Assembly (NCBI RefSeq): GCF_000003605.2
Contig: NW_003137821.1
Span: 1,379,549-1,424,264, forward strand
Length of the DNA stretch: 44,716 nucleotides
DNA from: Saccoglossus kowalevskii
Lineage: Eukaryota; Hemichordata; Enteropneusta; Harrimaniidae
Direction: 5' to 3'
In this document: in pieces, positions 9,539-24,500 of the stretch
Layout of the letters: every line of letters starts with the position of its first letter
Numbering within the stretch: position 1 is the first letter of the stretch
Notes under the pieces: generated by a model
The model's database searches: none
The model's input: only the letters and a program-made list of their open reading frames with translations
Told to the model about the DNA's origin: nothing
Position numbers and translations under genes: made by a program

Positions 9539-12500
9539 AGATGAAGGATTCTACATCGAACTCAGTCCACATCCCACTCGTTTCGAGCCTGTTAGTAAAG
9601 CTACCAACGTATTTTTTGATGAAGTAAACAAACAAGTGAGTACCGACGTAGATATGATAGTTGACGAGATATGTGCATGCTAAGAATAGGTACAAAGTAG
9701 AATTATAGGTGCCAGTCCATTGCTGTGTGCTCTTCTTCGGGTAGAGCAGTAATGACAGCTCCCTGGGCAGAGGGTCTGCATCCAGGCAAAGACTACAGTC
9801 TTTGATCCAGGCCACTGCACGGTACAGTGTGGGTAGTCAGATTACTTACTTGTTTTTGTTCCAACTTAGATACTACTAGTAGTATGTAGTTATTATGCGT
9901 TTCAAAAATTATTTACTTCACTGCTGTATGCTAACTGGGTCCTCTGTGTTGAGCTGTTTCATTTTGGTACCCCATGTGAGTTGGCGTATGTTCATTCCAG
10001 AAATGTACACATTTAGTACACACGCTCTCACACAGTATACATGTTGGAGAACTTTTTCAACTTCCGGGTGATTAATTTCAGACACTCAGTTGTCATTTTG
10101 TCAGTTTACAATTGTCTTTTTTTTTACACATTTCTTTGATATGACTACAAACAATTATACTTTCAAATTGGTTCACTCATTTATGTGTCAATAAAGTAAA
10201 ATGAATTATGAGAGAAACAGACAGACAGACAGACAGACAGACACTTACTGTTTGTTGACTGTTTCACAATAATAATACATCTTGTTCACACAACAGGTGT
10301 TTGCTGTCCGGTCATGTGGTGCTACTGGTGTAGTGGTCAAAGGACCAGATGAAAAATATTGTACTAATTTCAGGTAATGAAAAGAATTGTAATTACCCTG
10401 TTCTGATAGAGATAAAGATTTTCCAGTCAGTGTCAGGACAGCCCGGCCCTGGTCGCTTGCAGCCCTGGTATATAATATATAGTGAATAAGATAGTCAAAC
10501 ATTCGTTGAACATTAAATATGAACACATATTGAATATAATTTATACCCAGGCTGGAATGACCAACCTGTTTTGGGGTCGTAACGTCCAAACCAGGACCGT
10601 ATTGTCTTTTATTTACCAGGGCCGCAAGTGACCAGATCATCTAGAAATCTCCCAGTCTAATTTCCAAGAGGGAATTTATCAATTTTTAATTATGCAATAA
10701 AATTTAAAAAAAAAAAAAAACTTTGTCAGTTATGTATAAATAGATGTGGTCTATTATAATAGTTTCTCTGTTGTCATAAATACTAGAGTGGCTATCAGTT
10801 TCTTTGAATTGACCAAATTCAGTTTAGATTGTTTTCACTATGGCTATAAATGTCACATCATATGTAATGTATCAGTGGAACATGTCAGGTTCATCACATT
10901 TTGAGTTTATCTGTGTCTTGTAGAATGGAAGACAAAGGGGAGGTCATCTCAATCAAGTTTTCATATGACATGAAAGTATTAGCTGTACAAAGGTCACAAA
11001 AAACAGTGGAATTTATTAACTTTATTCCTGGACTCGATGTGGTGGAATATTCACAGAGTTGTAAGGTACGTGTTTGACATTTCTGTATTTTTTCTATTAT
11101 GAACTTGTGTGTGATTCTACTGTGAATTTGCGTATTTGACTTCGGTAAATATTTAGATTTTATTGGACATGCCTATAAAACATGTGCCCTATCCGAGTAG
11201 GCATAGTCATATGGCAATGAAAAAGAAACAAAATGGCGGGGGATGTCAAATTTCCAGAGAGGGCATACTTTGCAACACCCTCACTGAACAGGATCTACTG
11301 AGGTATAGAGGTGAAACAATGGCTGAATAAACAGACAGTGGTTAGCAAAGAGGGGTTGTCTTTGTAGAATAGTAACTTCTTTAATGTTCATATGGCTGAT
11401 TACATTTATTCATACACAATGATGAAACAAGACAAATATCAGTACCTGGCATTTCATGAATTACAGCAGGCATGTGCTTAGTACATAGAACTCTGAACTA
11501 TTTGAGTTAAACATTGCATCATTGTGACAATCATTACTACCTTATTATTATCACCACTGTATGAGTAACAAGCTACTGCTTAAATATTTATTTCTTCCAG
11601 GGCAAGACAACCAGGATTATTGGTTTTAATTGGACCAATATAAATGAGATCGTGTTTATAACAGACCATGGCATTGAGTTCTATCAGGTGAGATATATAA
11701 ATATCCTGCCATGTTTCTTGTACAGTGTAACAACTGTTATCTCCAATGTTTGACCTGTTGAGCTCACATGTATAATCATGTATACATGTATAACCAGGTG
11801 GACTTTATGGATAACTTGATATTGTATGTTGATATACACCGTTTTATTTTATATTTGTCAGGTTATCCCTGAGAAGAAAACACTGAAATTATTAAAAAGT
11901 TTTAATGTCACAGTGAACTGGTTTGTTTTTCTGGTAAGTGGTGATGTATTATTAGTCTTTCAATTCACAGGGTTTCATGAAGGCATAAATTTGTTTTATG
12001 AGTTTTTATAAATATTTATAAAACATCTATTCTAAAAGATTTGGTAATGCCCATTACCCATCAGTCGTTGCAGGGTTTCTTCTATCGTTGACTGATTTCT
12101 TGCCATGAACGCAAAAAATAGATTCCATCAGTAATTTTTTCACTGAAATCAATTTAAAAAATAGTACTATTATCATTTAGCACCAAATGTTAAATTGTGA
12201 AGGCAAGCCAGTGTCAACTGAAAAGTTAATGGTTAACTAACCACAGTGGAGCTCTATACTCGGTATTCACTCCCTATTAAAGTCTTGTGATTGATCAAGT
12301 TGTTTTCAATCATCCTTTGATATTTTTATAAATATGTTATATAAAACAAATTAATGCCTTCATAAAACCTGTTGCATGTCAGAAACTTCAGTTGGGAAAT
12401 GTGTTGTAAAGCAGTGTTTATGCTTATATTCATGGAAAATAATATTAGTGTTTTTTTTCGTTTGTTTTTTGTTATTTCAGCCTGATAGTTCTTTATTGCT

Positions 12501-15500
12501 GCTTTCAGCCTCATCACTGGGAAATGTCCTGCATCCATTCTATTTTAAGGTAATTTCCAATATGTGAATCTCTAATTGTGTTTTATCAAAATATTTTAAG
12601 TTAAAATGAAAAATTTAGAGGGTAAAAATGGGGAAAAACATATATTATGCGACTTTGCATTTTTTATTTATTATTGGTAGAAAGTAGAAAAGATTTGATT
12701 TGCATACGGATTGCAGCTATTTCAAAAATCAACACCAATCCTCAGTCAATAGATTCATGGTCATCTTTTCTTGGCTGGAAATTCAGATAAACCACCTCAG
12801 AATATGCAAGTGGCAAATTCTTAGTAAAATGTACATTTGTATGTGTTCATGTGAATACATATCACAAACTAACGATGAAGCTGTAGATTATTTACCTGTT
12901 GCTTTAGCTGATAGATTTTTTCTGTATCTACTGTGTTGTATTCCAGGGTGGCACTGTATTGAAGCTTCCTAAATTTGAAGTTGATTTACCAGTAATTCCT
13001 AAACCACCTAAGCTGTCTTTGTTGGAGAGAGATGTCACTATGTCCAATATGTAAGTATCTGTAGTCTTTTCTACTGAACGTAACAACTAACACTTTTTCC
13101 CTTTTCACCACCAGTTCCCTCTTTTCATTACAAATTCACAAAGCAGTCACATTTATAGTCTGCACTTTTCTTCAGAAGATTAAGACAAAAATAGCCAAAT
13201 TTTTTGAGTAAAAACTAAAAAATTGACTCAAATTATTCTGTTGGCTAGGGTTTATTTCCAGAAACATTGAAGAATATAAAAAAAAAAGGTACAAAATAAT
13301 TTGGGCAAGAATGTCTGGAGGTGAAAAGGATAAATCAAACCGTTTTCCAGTTGTTTGGTTCTGACAGTGTTCACTGTACTTCTATCCATGTGTTGTGTTG
13401 TATTTTCCTCAACATTTTATTTGAACCCTTTGACATGTCATGCAATATGTTTTGTTAATAAATGCAACAGGTATTACATTATTTATATTTGCGAGATATT
13501 TGCATCAGAAGCTTTTTGGTCAATAGGCGAACATCTGCCAGCGTGTCAAGTCAACGATTCACACACAGGATTCTCTGTCTGTCTGATGATTGGAGATGGA
13601 CTGTAACACAAAATCAATATTTGTTGTGAAACATTTTTCATTAAGATTAATCTGAGATGCACACCACACCTTAAGCTGTTTACTGTAACACCATTGGATC
13701 TCCTATTTGCATTTTTATATATTATTATTATTTAGAGGACTTATCATGCGCATATTCTTCTAAAATGTGCTCTATGCGCATTACATAACGTAAAATTCTA
13801 TCAATAAAAATCACAAGGAAAAACAAATTAAAACTAATAAAATTGACTACAGTGATATGTTTTTAGTGCCCTCTTTACAACGCATCATGCCTATTGTGGG
13901 ACTTATAGCGACATACACAATGCATGTAAAAGGCATTGTTTGTTTACATGAAATTCAAACACGTGACCTCTTTAACTCAGCAAACTTTGATTGAGCAAAC
14001 ATACTTCCTGGATTTGTTGTGTTTATCACACCTGAAGCAGAATTCAACCAGCAATGCATGATGGGATATATTGTAGTGAAGACAATTAATAACCTATTTG
14101 ATAAATCACATAATATACATTGGCTTCCAATCAGTATAACTCGCAATTGCAGTAACTTTCAGATTTGAGTTTTTACCAAGTACAAAATTGAAATTTTGGC
14201 AACAACTATAACGCAGTGACAGCCACACTGATGTTTTTACAACATACGTCAATGGATATCATGTTATATGGAGACACAATCTGATGTCACTCCATGTGTT
14301 CATATTTTAAGTGCTGCACATGATTTGTTTTCTGCCAGACGATTGGTTCATTTCTGTCATGTGATCTGTAAATCTAGTCAGCTTGAACATTAATGAATTA
14401 AATACTTAATTAATTTAACTGTTTTTGTACAGATATGGTCAGGTGTATATTATTGTGCTGAGACATCAACAAAGAGGCCCTGGTAACTTGGGTGCTGAAG
14501 TTGTTCTCTACCAATTACAAAAGTAAGTACCTACATTAATGATGTTATCAAACTGGTAAATTTCATCCAAACTCAAAAGGTATTTTATGTAGAATCATAC
14601 ACACACCCACCAACCCCTCGTGCATGAAAGTGGGATATTTTATCAACTACCAAATTAAAAGTTGAAGTTTGTCACCTAGAAAAAATAATGTTTAATAATA
14701 TTTTTTTGCTTTTTGGCAAACTTTGATACCGTAATTTGAGAACACCCCCTAAGAATTCGCTGGTATTGCTACCGGTAGTTCAGCTAAATTTGTGACTTAA
14801 TTAAGCTGCCTTATAGTTTAATTTGCTGCATTTCTCATCTTACTTTTTTTTTAATTTACAAATCTACAGAGAATCTCCTGCCAAGAAGACTGACGTACTA
14901 AGGCTGAATATGAGTGGACGTTTTGCTTTAAATGTCGTTGTGAGTACACTGCTTTCATTTTGACCAATATCACACATCAGGAAAAATCATAAAAATTATG
15001 TGAGGTCTTGAAAACGTGAGGTTGGTTATTGAATTAATTTTACTAGATAAAAAAAACAAACATGGAACACAATAGGTTAATTGTTGAACATCAAGAACAA
15101 TAGTATCCCATGATTCCATGGTCCAATCCTGGGAATTGAGGCGGCCCAGTTTTAAAATGGGAAAGTACATTGTATCTGGTCACTTTAGTATTCACAATGT
15201 CAGGGTTTTAAATGATTCCAACATATAAAAAGTTTTTGTCATGAGTAACGTAATATTAAAAAATGGTTGTCCATAGAGATAACCATGTAAATAAATTCAG
15301 AAAAATTACCTATATTGTATATATATTTTTTACTGCCAAGAACTGAATTGTCTTTTAATCGACTCTCTTCCCTTTTTCAATGGCTTGGTAGCTGAGTAAC
15401 TAGGGAAACAGAAACCTGATCTTGTAATATTAAGTTAATAATGTGTATATATAAAAATTAATGAAAAGATATTACATTATTAATCATTTATATTTATATG

Positions 15501-18500
15501 CAGGATAATCTTATAATTGTACATCACCAGGCTTCTAAGGTAAGTTTGTATAAAAAAGGTAGATCATGTGAATTTATATATTTTAATCTTAATTTTATAC
15601 ACAATTACTTACAATCATTGCTGTTCTTGATGCATACCTATTCCCAACAGCAGTAAATTTCTGCTGAATGGTCTTTAGAAAGAACAAGTGGTAATGCTGA
15701 GAAGGTGCACATTTTTTTAGTTGATTTTCTGTCCACTGCGCAGAATTAACTTCTGCTGCAAAAATCCAATAATTTGATTTTATTAATTTTTATTTTGCTA
15801 TTTTTGGCAAATTTAGTTACCCTTATAATTTTGATAATTCACGATGTCGCTAAGTAAAAATAAAGTAAATTATCATAATGAGATAATTGATACTTTATCT
15901 AAATTAGAATTCTTAATTCATACATTGAGTCAAATCTGCTAAAATGGAATGTTGCTTTTAAAATTCAATTATTATGTGACTAGAACAAATGATGTGACTT
16001 TTGCCATTATTTTTAGTCATAAGTATCAGGCCATCATCCTCAGAAAGAAGTTTTCAATAACTATGTGTTAAATGATGAGTGGCATATTTCAAAAATGTTG
16101 CATGAATTTGTATTACTGTAAAAATGATAAAATTTCATCTACTGTACTCACGAAAAACTGGCCAACTAAATAAATAATTGGGGGAAATTTTGTTTCCAGG
16201 CAACAAATGATGCACCATGTATGCAACCTAATGTTTTTGTAATCACTGATTTTTACTTTAAAAATACTACAGCTCGAAATGTCAACATAATTGTGTAATA
16301 TAAAAACTGTTTTTTTTTTTTCAAAACTACCGTAAAATCTGTATTAGAAGCCGCATCCCTAATAGAATTCGCACCCATTCTTTTTGAATAATTGAGAACC
16401 AAAAATTCATCATTTCTCATATGTGTAGATGCTCTAATAGAAGTCGCATCCCCTCTGTTCCATTGTACCATTTTAATAGAAGCCGCGGTTTCTAAAACAG
16501 ATTTTACAGTAATTATTTAAAAATATGTTGACTTGTTCCTGTTTGTCAAATGACTAAATAAGTTAGTTAATGACAACATAAAATATTATTGTACAAGACA
16601 AAGTGGTTGTTTTGTGTAATTCTTATGATTTTGCTTTCTTTTTTCTAGACGACAATGATGTTTGATATCAAATTAGGCGGTGACTTTGATGGTTACATCA
16701 ACTCACATTACCCAGTTCTTTCACCCTTACCAATTAAGCCATTTAAACTTAAAGTCACTGGTATAACATCGATGTCACAACCTGGTCCTGAAATCACGCA
16801 TATAACCTGTGAACTCTGTATCCTTGTGTTTATCACATATTTACACTTTGTTATGAGTAGAGTTTCAGCTTTTCTCAATTGAAATTCTTGTGTGGAAAAT
16901 ACAGTTTATATTTCATTTAATATGGATGGCCAGCTTCAATTAGTCAACTTCGTAATATGAAAAGCACCATCTGTGACCATATACCATTTTACATACTTCT
17001 CTGGATCACAGTGTTTTTGTAGATGTAGTTTATCTGGGGTTGATACCTTAATTATCAAATCACAATAATTCAAGCCAATGAATTTACTTAGGCACAAACT
17101 ATGCCGGACACAAGATCTTGTCAGCACCAATCAGAATGCAGAAGCTGTTGACATATTATCTGACAATATGCTAAACCATTCCCCCACTATTTACTGATCA
17201 TTTGAAAAAGAGAAAACAAAAAACTTTGCTTGAGAAAAATTGTTGAATCTGCAAGTAGCAAAGGAAGCAGGATCCAACTTTAACTATTAAACTAAATGTC
17301 AATATGGAAGTAATTTGGTTATTGGTGAACTCAAAACAAAGCCACGTTTGACTCCCATGAAGTCTATCAGTACCAGCAAAACAACTTTTTTTTACTCCCT
17401 GCATTGTAAACTATTGTAATTAGATTTTAACTTGAGTGTCTTGATTAGTTAAATTAATCCTTGATTGACAAAGTTGCTATGGTTACTAAAATCAATATTC
17501 ATTCACAAATTCTATAAAAGAACAACGTGGACATGATGTATAAACTACAGCACCTATTGCTGATCATGTCAAGCTAGAAAATTCTTAGTAGAGAAAACTG
17601 TAAACTTGCAGTGCAATACAGATTTACATTCACTGTTATTTAGGGATGATTTTAATGGAAATCTAAATATTTTGGAACTTTCCCTAAGCAAAGCATATCT
17701 TTTAGATTTCTTAACAAATTGTGCTTTAGATTCCCCTAACTGGATTGTATTTCAACCTAACATAATAATTGATGCTAAGCTAGGGTGTCTATGGCATGTG
17801 ATGTTGAAACTGGAGCCATTGGTGACTATGATACCTGACAAGGTAAGTCAACATTTCGTCAGATGAAAAATTTGTTAGTCCGAAAACAGGGACTTGTGTT
17901 TTGACCTCTGTGTGTCTGTGCGTGTGTGCGTGCGTGCGTGCGTCCGGACCTGTATCTAAGAAATACCTGGACCAATCACAATCAAACTTCATAAATACAT
18001 CATACATGATATTATTCATATGCTCATCAATTTGTTTCTTGATCTGATTCAAGATGGCCAAAATCAAGCATTTCTCGGCTGTTTACAGATGGATTTTGTT
18101 CAAACTTGATATATACATTAGACATTATAGGACCTTGATGCACATCATTTTGTTTCACAATCTGATTTAAGATAGCCGAATAGTGGCCATTTTTGTGCTA
18201 AAAAATCCTAAAAATCAAGCATTTCTCGGCTGTTTACAGATGGATTTTGTTCAAACTTGGTATATACATTAGGCATTATGGGACCTTGATGCAAATAATT
18301 TTGTTTTTCAGATAAGATTAAAAATGGCCGACTGGCGGCTATTATGTTTTAATGAATGTGGTTCCTCGTGCCATATCTCTGACTTGCTTTCACTGATTAT
18401 GTTCAAATTTTAAATATTCATTATACATCATGTCATAGACAGATATATTAGATGACGATCCTATTCAAAATGGCCAAATGGAGGCCATTTTTGTGCTAAA

Positions 18501-21500
18501 AAATCATCAAATATCAAGCATTTATAGATGGATTTCATTCAAACTTGGTACATATATTAGACATTACAGGTTTCTGATGCACATCATTTATTTTTCAGAT
18601 CGGATTCAAAATGGCTGTCTGGCGGCCATTTTGTTTTAATGAATGGGCTTCTGGATTCATATCTCTGACTTGTTTTGACTGATTATATTCAAATTTTAAA
18701 TATTCATTACCGTATACATCATGTCATAGATAAACAGATATATTGGTTTGACGTTCCTATTCAAAATGGCCGAATGGTGGTCATTTTTGTGGTAAAAGAT
18801 CATCAAATATCAAGCATTTCTGGCATTTATAGATGGATTTCGTTCAAACTTGGTACATGCATTAGACATTACAAGTTCCTGATGCACATCATTTTATTTT
18901 TCAGATTGGATTCAAAATGGTTGATTGGTGGCCATTTTGCTTTAATGATTGGGCTTCTAGAGCCATACCTCTTGAATGCTTTGACTGATTATATTCAAAT
19001 TTTATATATTTGTTATATATCATGTTATATGTATACATGTATTCAAAATGGCTGATTTTGAATGCTGTTCCAGAGCAATATCTCTCAATATGGACAAGTA
19101 CTTTTTTGACGATCAGATACAAATGTCAATCATTTTAATGTTGAAAAAATCATATTCCTGACATGGTTATTTTCCAGCTATATTACTATAAACAAAACTA
19201 TATATCTTAAATTTGATAACTAACATTGACTGTGCCATGCATGGCTTGTTGATCTTGTTTTGAATGTTTTTGATGTAGAAACTTATTATGATTTTCTTCT
19301 CTCAAAGACCACAATGTTAGTAAGACAACGATGACTCCCCATCCTTAGTAAGACAAAGAGCACCTGGTGACCTCATGACCTCATGAGTGGTATAGTTGTA
19401 TCATGTGACTACTTGTGACAATACAGCCTTAGTTCAAAACTCTCATTTTATAGAAATAATTCAGAGATATTTAATGTCCTTGCACCTGATTATTGTGAAC
19501 AAATTATAATCTGCAAAGAAATCAACAGTTGTAACTTTAGTGGGCAGCTTGCTTTGACTCGCAATCCCATCGATTGCACCAGTGAGTTATGGAAAATATA
19601 ATTTTGAATGGCCTGTCCATCATTTACTATCTATAGAAGTATTACTGGATGTTTATATCATGGATTCTCATCAACTTTTAGATGAGAATTATGCTCGACT
19701 CGCGTCCAACTAGTAAAATAACATCATAATTCTACAAATATTCATAATTGTATGTAAAAATACAGTATTCCAATACATTCTGATTATCGAAAGAGTGAGT
19801 ACATTGTATGTGTTGCCATGGAGTTAATTTGCATACTGAATCTGGCCGCCATCTTTTCTTTTATATGCCTAGAACTGCAGTTTCACTCACAGTTCATCGC
19901 AATCAATTCATCTGCTGTATTTTACAATTCTGAGTTTAACTTTTTATCACTACTCTGTTCTAGGGTCGTCTAATGGACTTTCTACTTTTGAGAACCGAGT
20001 GTAAAATGGTGATACTATCTGTCTGTAAACAAGCGTTAGTGCCAGGTCACCAGTGTAATCTGCCAACTATATCTCGCATATTTGACAAACTCAACCAGGG
20101 CTATAGGAATTATCTTGAACAGGAACAACAAGGCACCCAGGTGAGTCTTGTAATTATGTCTGTAATGATAATGTTGTCATCAGCTTGTTGTTGTTGTAGT
20201 TATCATGTTGCTTTGTACAGTATATGTACAGAAATACCAAAGTTAAAACACTCTTGAAAGTGATATCAGAAAGTTACGCAAGTTTCTCACTGCTTCACTA
20301 TGTTATACCTCTTTTGTGCAGGGTGTTGAAATGGGAATGGTGAAGTCTAATAGAAAGCGAAGTCAAGCAGTGGTGGACCAATCTGATATGTACACACATG
20401 TCTTCTCAGTGTTTGTAGATAACAGGGTGAGTATAGACAACTAATCAGAGGAAAACATAATAAACCAATTATGCATGCAGAACCAATTACAGGGTGATTA
20501 GTCTTAAACATGCTGAAATAAAATTGATCATGTTTAGAAATATTTGAAAATTGACAGTGTTTTTGACAGTGTTTTTAATCTATCGAAATTTGCATATAGT
20601 CTAAAAAATGCGTCCATGTATTAAACAAGCACATACATATACTCAATTTTAAATTAAAAACTATGATTTAATAGATCCTAAATGTACATCAACCTCTTCT
20701 AGCATTTGTATCCTCCCAACTCCTTGTATATCCTACTTGAATTGATTGTACATTGTGTTATTTACCTCAATATAAGTCTCTGTTGTTGTGTTACAGGACG
20801 TAAAGCATAAATTTATTGTAGCTGTACTGATGGAGTACATCAGATCTTTAAATCAATTCCAAATACCTGTACAGGTTAGTGTATTTACAATTATAGATAT
20901 ATACATGTACATTGTAAATCCTAAGATAGAATATCCTGTGAAATGTGGCTTAATTCTGAGATTGGTACCATGTAGTGTAATGGTTGTCACCATGTTGCAA
21001 TCCTACTTAGAGTATAACACCAAAACAGGGTCGACAAGATATGCCATAGACAATTTAGAGGTCAGGTTTACTGGCTGAGATTCATTCTATAATAAATGTG
21101 ACTTGGGGGGGGGGGGGGGTTAAGGTACACAGGTACTTGTGTTCGATTGGATCTAGTTGAAGGTGGATTACTGTAGAATACTTTATTTTCACTTGGAATT
21201 TTTTTTCGCTATTTTCGCTGAAGGGATGATTCTGTGAAAATAAAACCCACCGAATATACATTTATTTTCTATATTTTACATTATTTCATCAAAAATCAGT
21301 GAAAATAAATTCCAAGCCAAGCAAAACGCCCAAAAAACCTTTTCAGCGAAAATTAATTCCAGCGAAAATAAAGTATTCCACAGTATATTACAGGCGTCAA
21401 GTCAAGGACAGTTAACAACGCTGTGCTGTTTGATATCACACTGCATTTCATTTGAGTGTTCTAGTTAACTATGTTTCGTGAATGTCATTTTGACACTTAA

Positions 21501-24500
21501 AAAAAGAAAGTGACATTTTCTGTACTAATTCATGTTTACAGTTGAACATTTCTAAACTTTTATTGTGGTCTTGGGACTATCTGGTGAAATATTTTATAGT
21601 AATAATGTTCAAATATTGTAGGATATGCTCTTCAGGGCCGGGTTGAGATTGCTTCAGTTTACCATATTAAGACTCATGAACAGCATTGAATTCTAATGTG
21701 TTTCACAACAGTAATTCAGAATTAGGGCAAATTCTCAAATATTTCCACAGTTCATGAATATTCATGCAATTAAATGTTTCATGTAATATTCTCATGATCC
21801 TAAATAATGATGTATAAATGATGTAATAAAGTTCAACTTTATGCCTTGCAAAAAAAATATGTTTAAATTTTTTTTTCCAAAATTTGGGCTGTGAGGCGAT
21901 TTCCGTTTTTCTGCTAATGTTATTTGAGGCAGCTCAAATTTTACTGGTTTTACCAATTCATCAACAGAGGGCGCTGTGTAGTGATGAAACAGGCAAAATA
22001 AAACCTTAGGTTTAGGCCCTAAAGGCAGAATGACAAGCCAAATAGCCATATACCATATTTGTGATCGCTGCATATCTGGTTATAGTAGTGTTATTATAGT
22101 TTTGTTTTTAAATTATGGCCAAATGCTCAAAAACTTGATAATAAAACCTTTGGTACTGGTTATAATGCTGCCAACTTCCTGTCACTTGTAACACATGCAA
22201 GGTTTCTATAGTTTACCTATGTTTTCTTTATTGCAGCATTATCTATATGAGCTGGTCATTAATACTCTGGTACAGAATAACTGCTTTTATCAACTGCATC
22301 AATTTCTACAGTATCACGTACTGAGTGATTCAAAACCGCTAGCGTGCTTGATGTTGTCGTTAGAAAGTGTTTATCCACCAGCACATCAGTTAGCCCTAGA
22401 TATGCTCAAGGTAAGTTTGTCATGACGACCGTAATCACAACAAAGTGTACTACAATATGGTCCTAGAATTAATGCAACTTTGATTTCATGGATACTGTAA
22501 AAATCCTAATTGAGGCAGCGGCTTCAATTTAAATTAATTTTTTAATGGGTGACTTCAGATGCGTGAAGTCTTGGAGCGGCTTTAAGGCATTAATTTTGGT
22601 AACAGTGGGAAAATTTTTTCAGAAAACGAAGGCCTGAAAGGATAATGATATGCTAATGAGATGCACGACATATGCTGAAATATGTGGTGGCCCTAAAAAG
22701 GGCTGTTTGGTTTGTGTGGAACACGCATATGTGAACGTTTGGGGTGTGGCTTATATTGCATGGTTTCCCTGGGATCAAAACTTGTAAATTTTAACAAGAA
22801 ACAATGTCTCAAGTTAGAGGTGCAGCTTATATTTGAGCTGTGGCGTCAATTATGATTATACGGTACTACATGTAGTTGAAAAGTGGGGTCATTTTTAGTT
22901 GTGTTTCTAAGACCACCAGCTATGCATAGTCTTACATTGTTACAAAAGCCATGTTTATTATAAAGCCATGTTATCACAACAGATCATTACAGGCAATTAT
23001 TATACTGTGCATTCGTGATTATGGAAATGACGCATTCTCATAAGTAGGTACCCTGTGCACTTGGGCTATCCAATGATAACTGGGCAGTGATTTAGGTCAA
23101 TGCACAAATAGATGAACCAAATAATGTGTGAACAATATCCAATGTTTCCCTACATGTGTGCAGATTGAACAAATAAATCATAATTATTTCACATTTAATA
23201 TTTACATATTTATTTTATCTGGAAAATTGCCTATACGAAAAATGTAAGCATGTTTTAGCATGTTGGTCACGCATGAGCATTTGGTATTTTTTTTATTCTA
23301 AATTTCTGTCAAAATGCTGATTATTCAAGTTATGTGTTCAACATGAATATTTTTTTTTTTTTGCTGGGCTTTACATGAAATGAAAAAGCACAAATTACCC
23401 ACAACGAAAAAGACAAGGCTTTTAAAAACATGCTTTGATATATCTCTCTTTTTTTCTGTTTACTTTGTCTTAGAGGTTATCCACAGCCAATGAGGAGATA
23501 GTTGAAGTTCTTCTCTCAAAACATCAAATTTTAACTGCACTGAGGTTTATACGTAGTGTTGGTCAAGTAGATACCGTGTCAGCCAGGAAGTTTCTAGAAG
23601 CTGCTCTGAATACGGAAGATAAAATGCTCTTCTACACTGTTTTCAAGTTCTTTGAAGAACGAAATGCTAGACTCCGGGGACATGCAAGATTTGTGCCAGG
23701 TAAACTAAAAAATTATGACTGTCACATGATTGTCATGTGACTGCCACATGACTGTCACATGATAATGCACAACTGTCTGCAAGGTTATGTTGCACAGAAG
23801 CGAATAGACTTGCTTGCAGTCTGTTGCGATTCCCATGAAAAATTTGTAAAAACATAAAATTTGCGTAAAAGACGAGTGAACACGAAAGTCCTGTAATGCG
23901 CTATGTTTACCCTATTGTTGATGCCAACAAAATTGAGTAAAACAACCATCGTTTCTCTGAGAACATCAACAACATGGTAACATAGTGCGAGACAAGTAAA
24001 CACAAGCTTGTGCAATGTCCACTTTATTGTTATGGTCCGTGGCGAGGCTGCTCCACCCACCGAATGACGTATATGCAAATATACAAGCCAAGTACTATGA
24101 GGGCGCTTACGCTGACAGCAAATCTGTTGGGAGTTCGTGGTCACAGGACATTCGCGTTCACCCCTCGTTTGTGCAATTTATATTTATTTTTCAAGAATTT
24201 TTCATCGGAATTGCAACAGACTGCAAGCAAGTCTAAGAAGCGATCTGCCCAGTGTTGGTATTTAAGAAATAGGCCATCAAACTGGTCTGGAATAGCATAG
24301 AAACATGCTCAAAGGGATTTGGACTATTTGTATCCAATATTTACTACCACAGGCCAACAAAAGTTTTTATTTAATACTAGTATTTATGACATTTTTTGTG
24401 ACCTTCGCAAAAAAAACAAATTTTTGTATGTCAGTCGTAATTGTGAAATTTAGTAGCAGTGATTATTTCACTTGGACCCCACAGACACAAGTGTGACAAA

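Noticed and set aside
18675..19055. 126-residue open frame
   Set aside because: It runs through satellite units and its protein shows the same internal repetition, so it is a chance frame in repeat DNA.
21792..22073. 93-residue frame on the - strand
   Set aside because: It is antisense within RMC1 intron 15, has no recognisable similarity and overlaps AT-rich repeat-like sequence.
23785..24300. Overlapping open frames on both strands (73-119 residues)
   Set aside because: They arise from the long inverted repeats of the transposon at 23804-24235 and match no protein I recognise.
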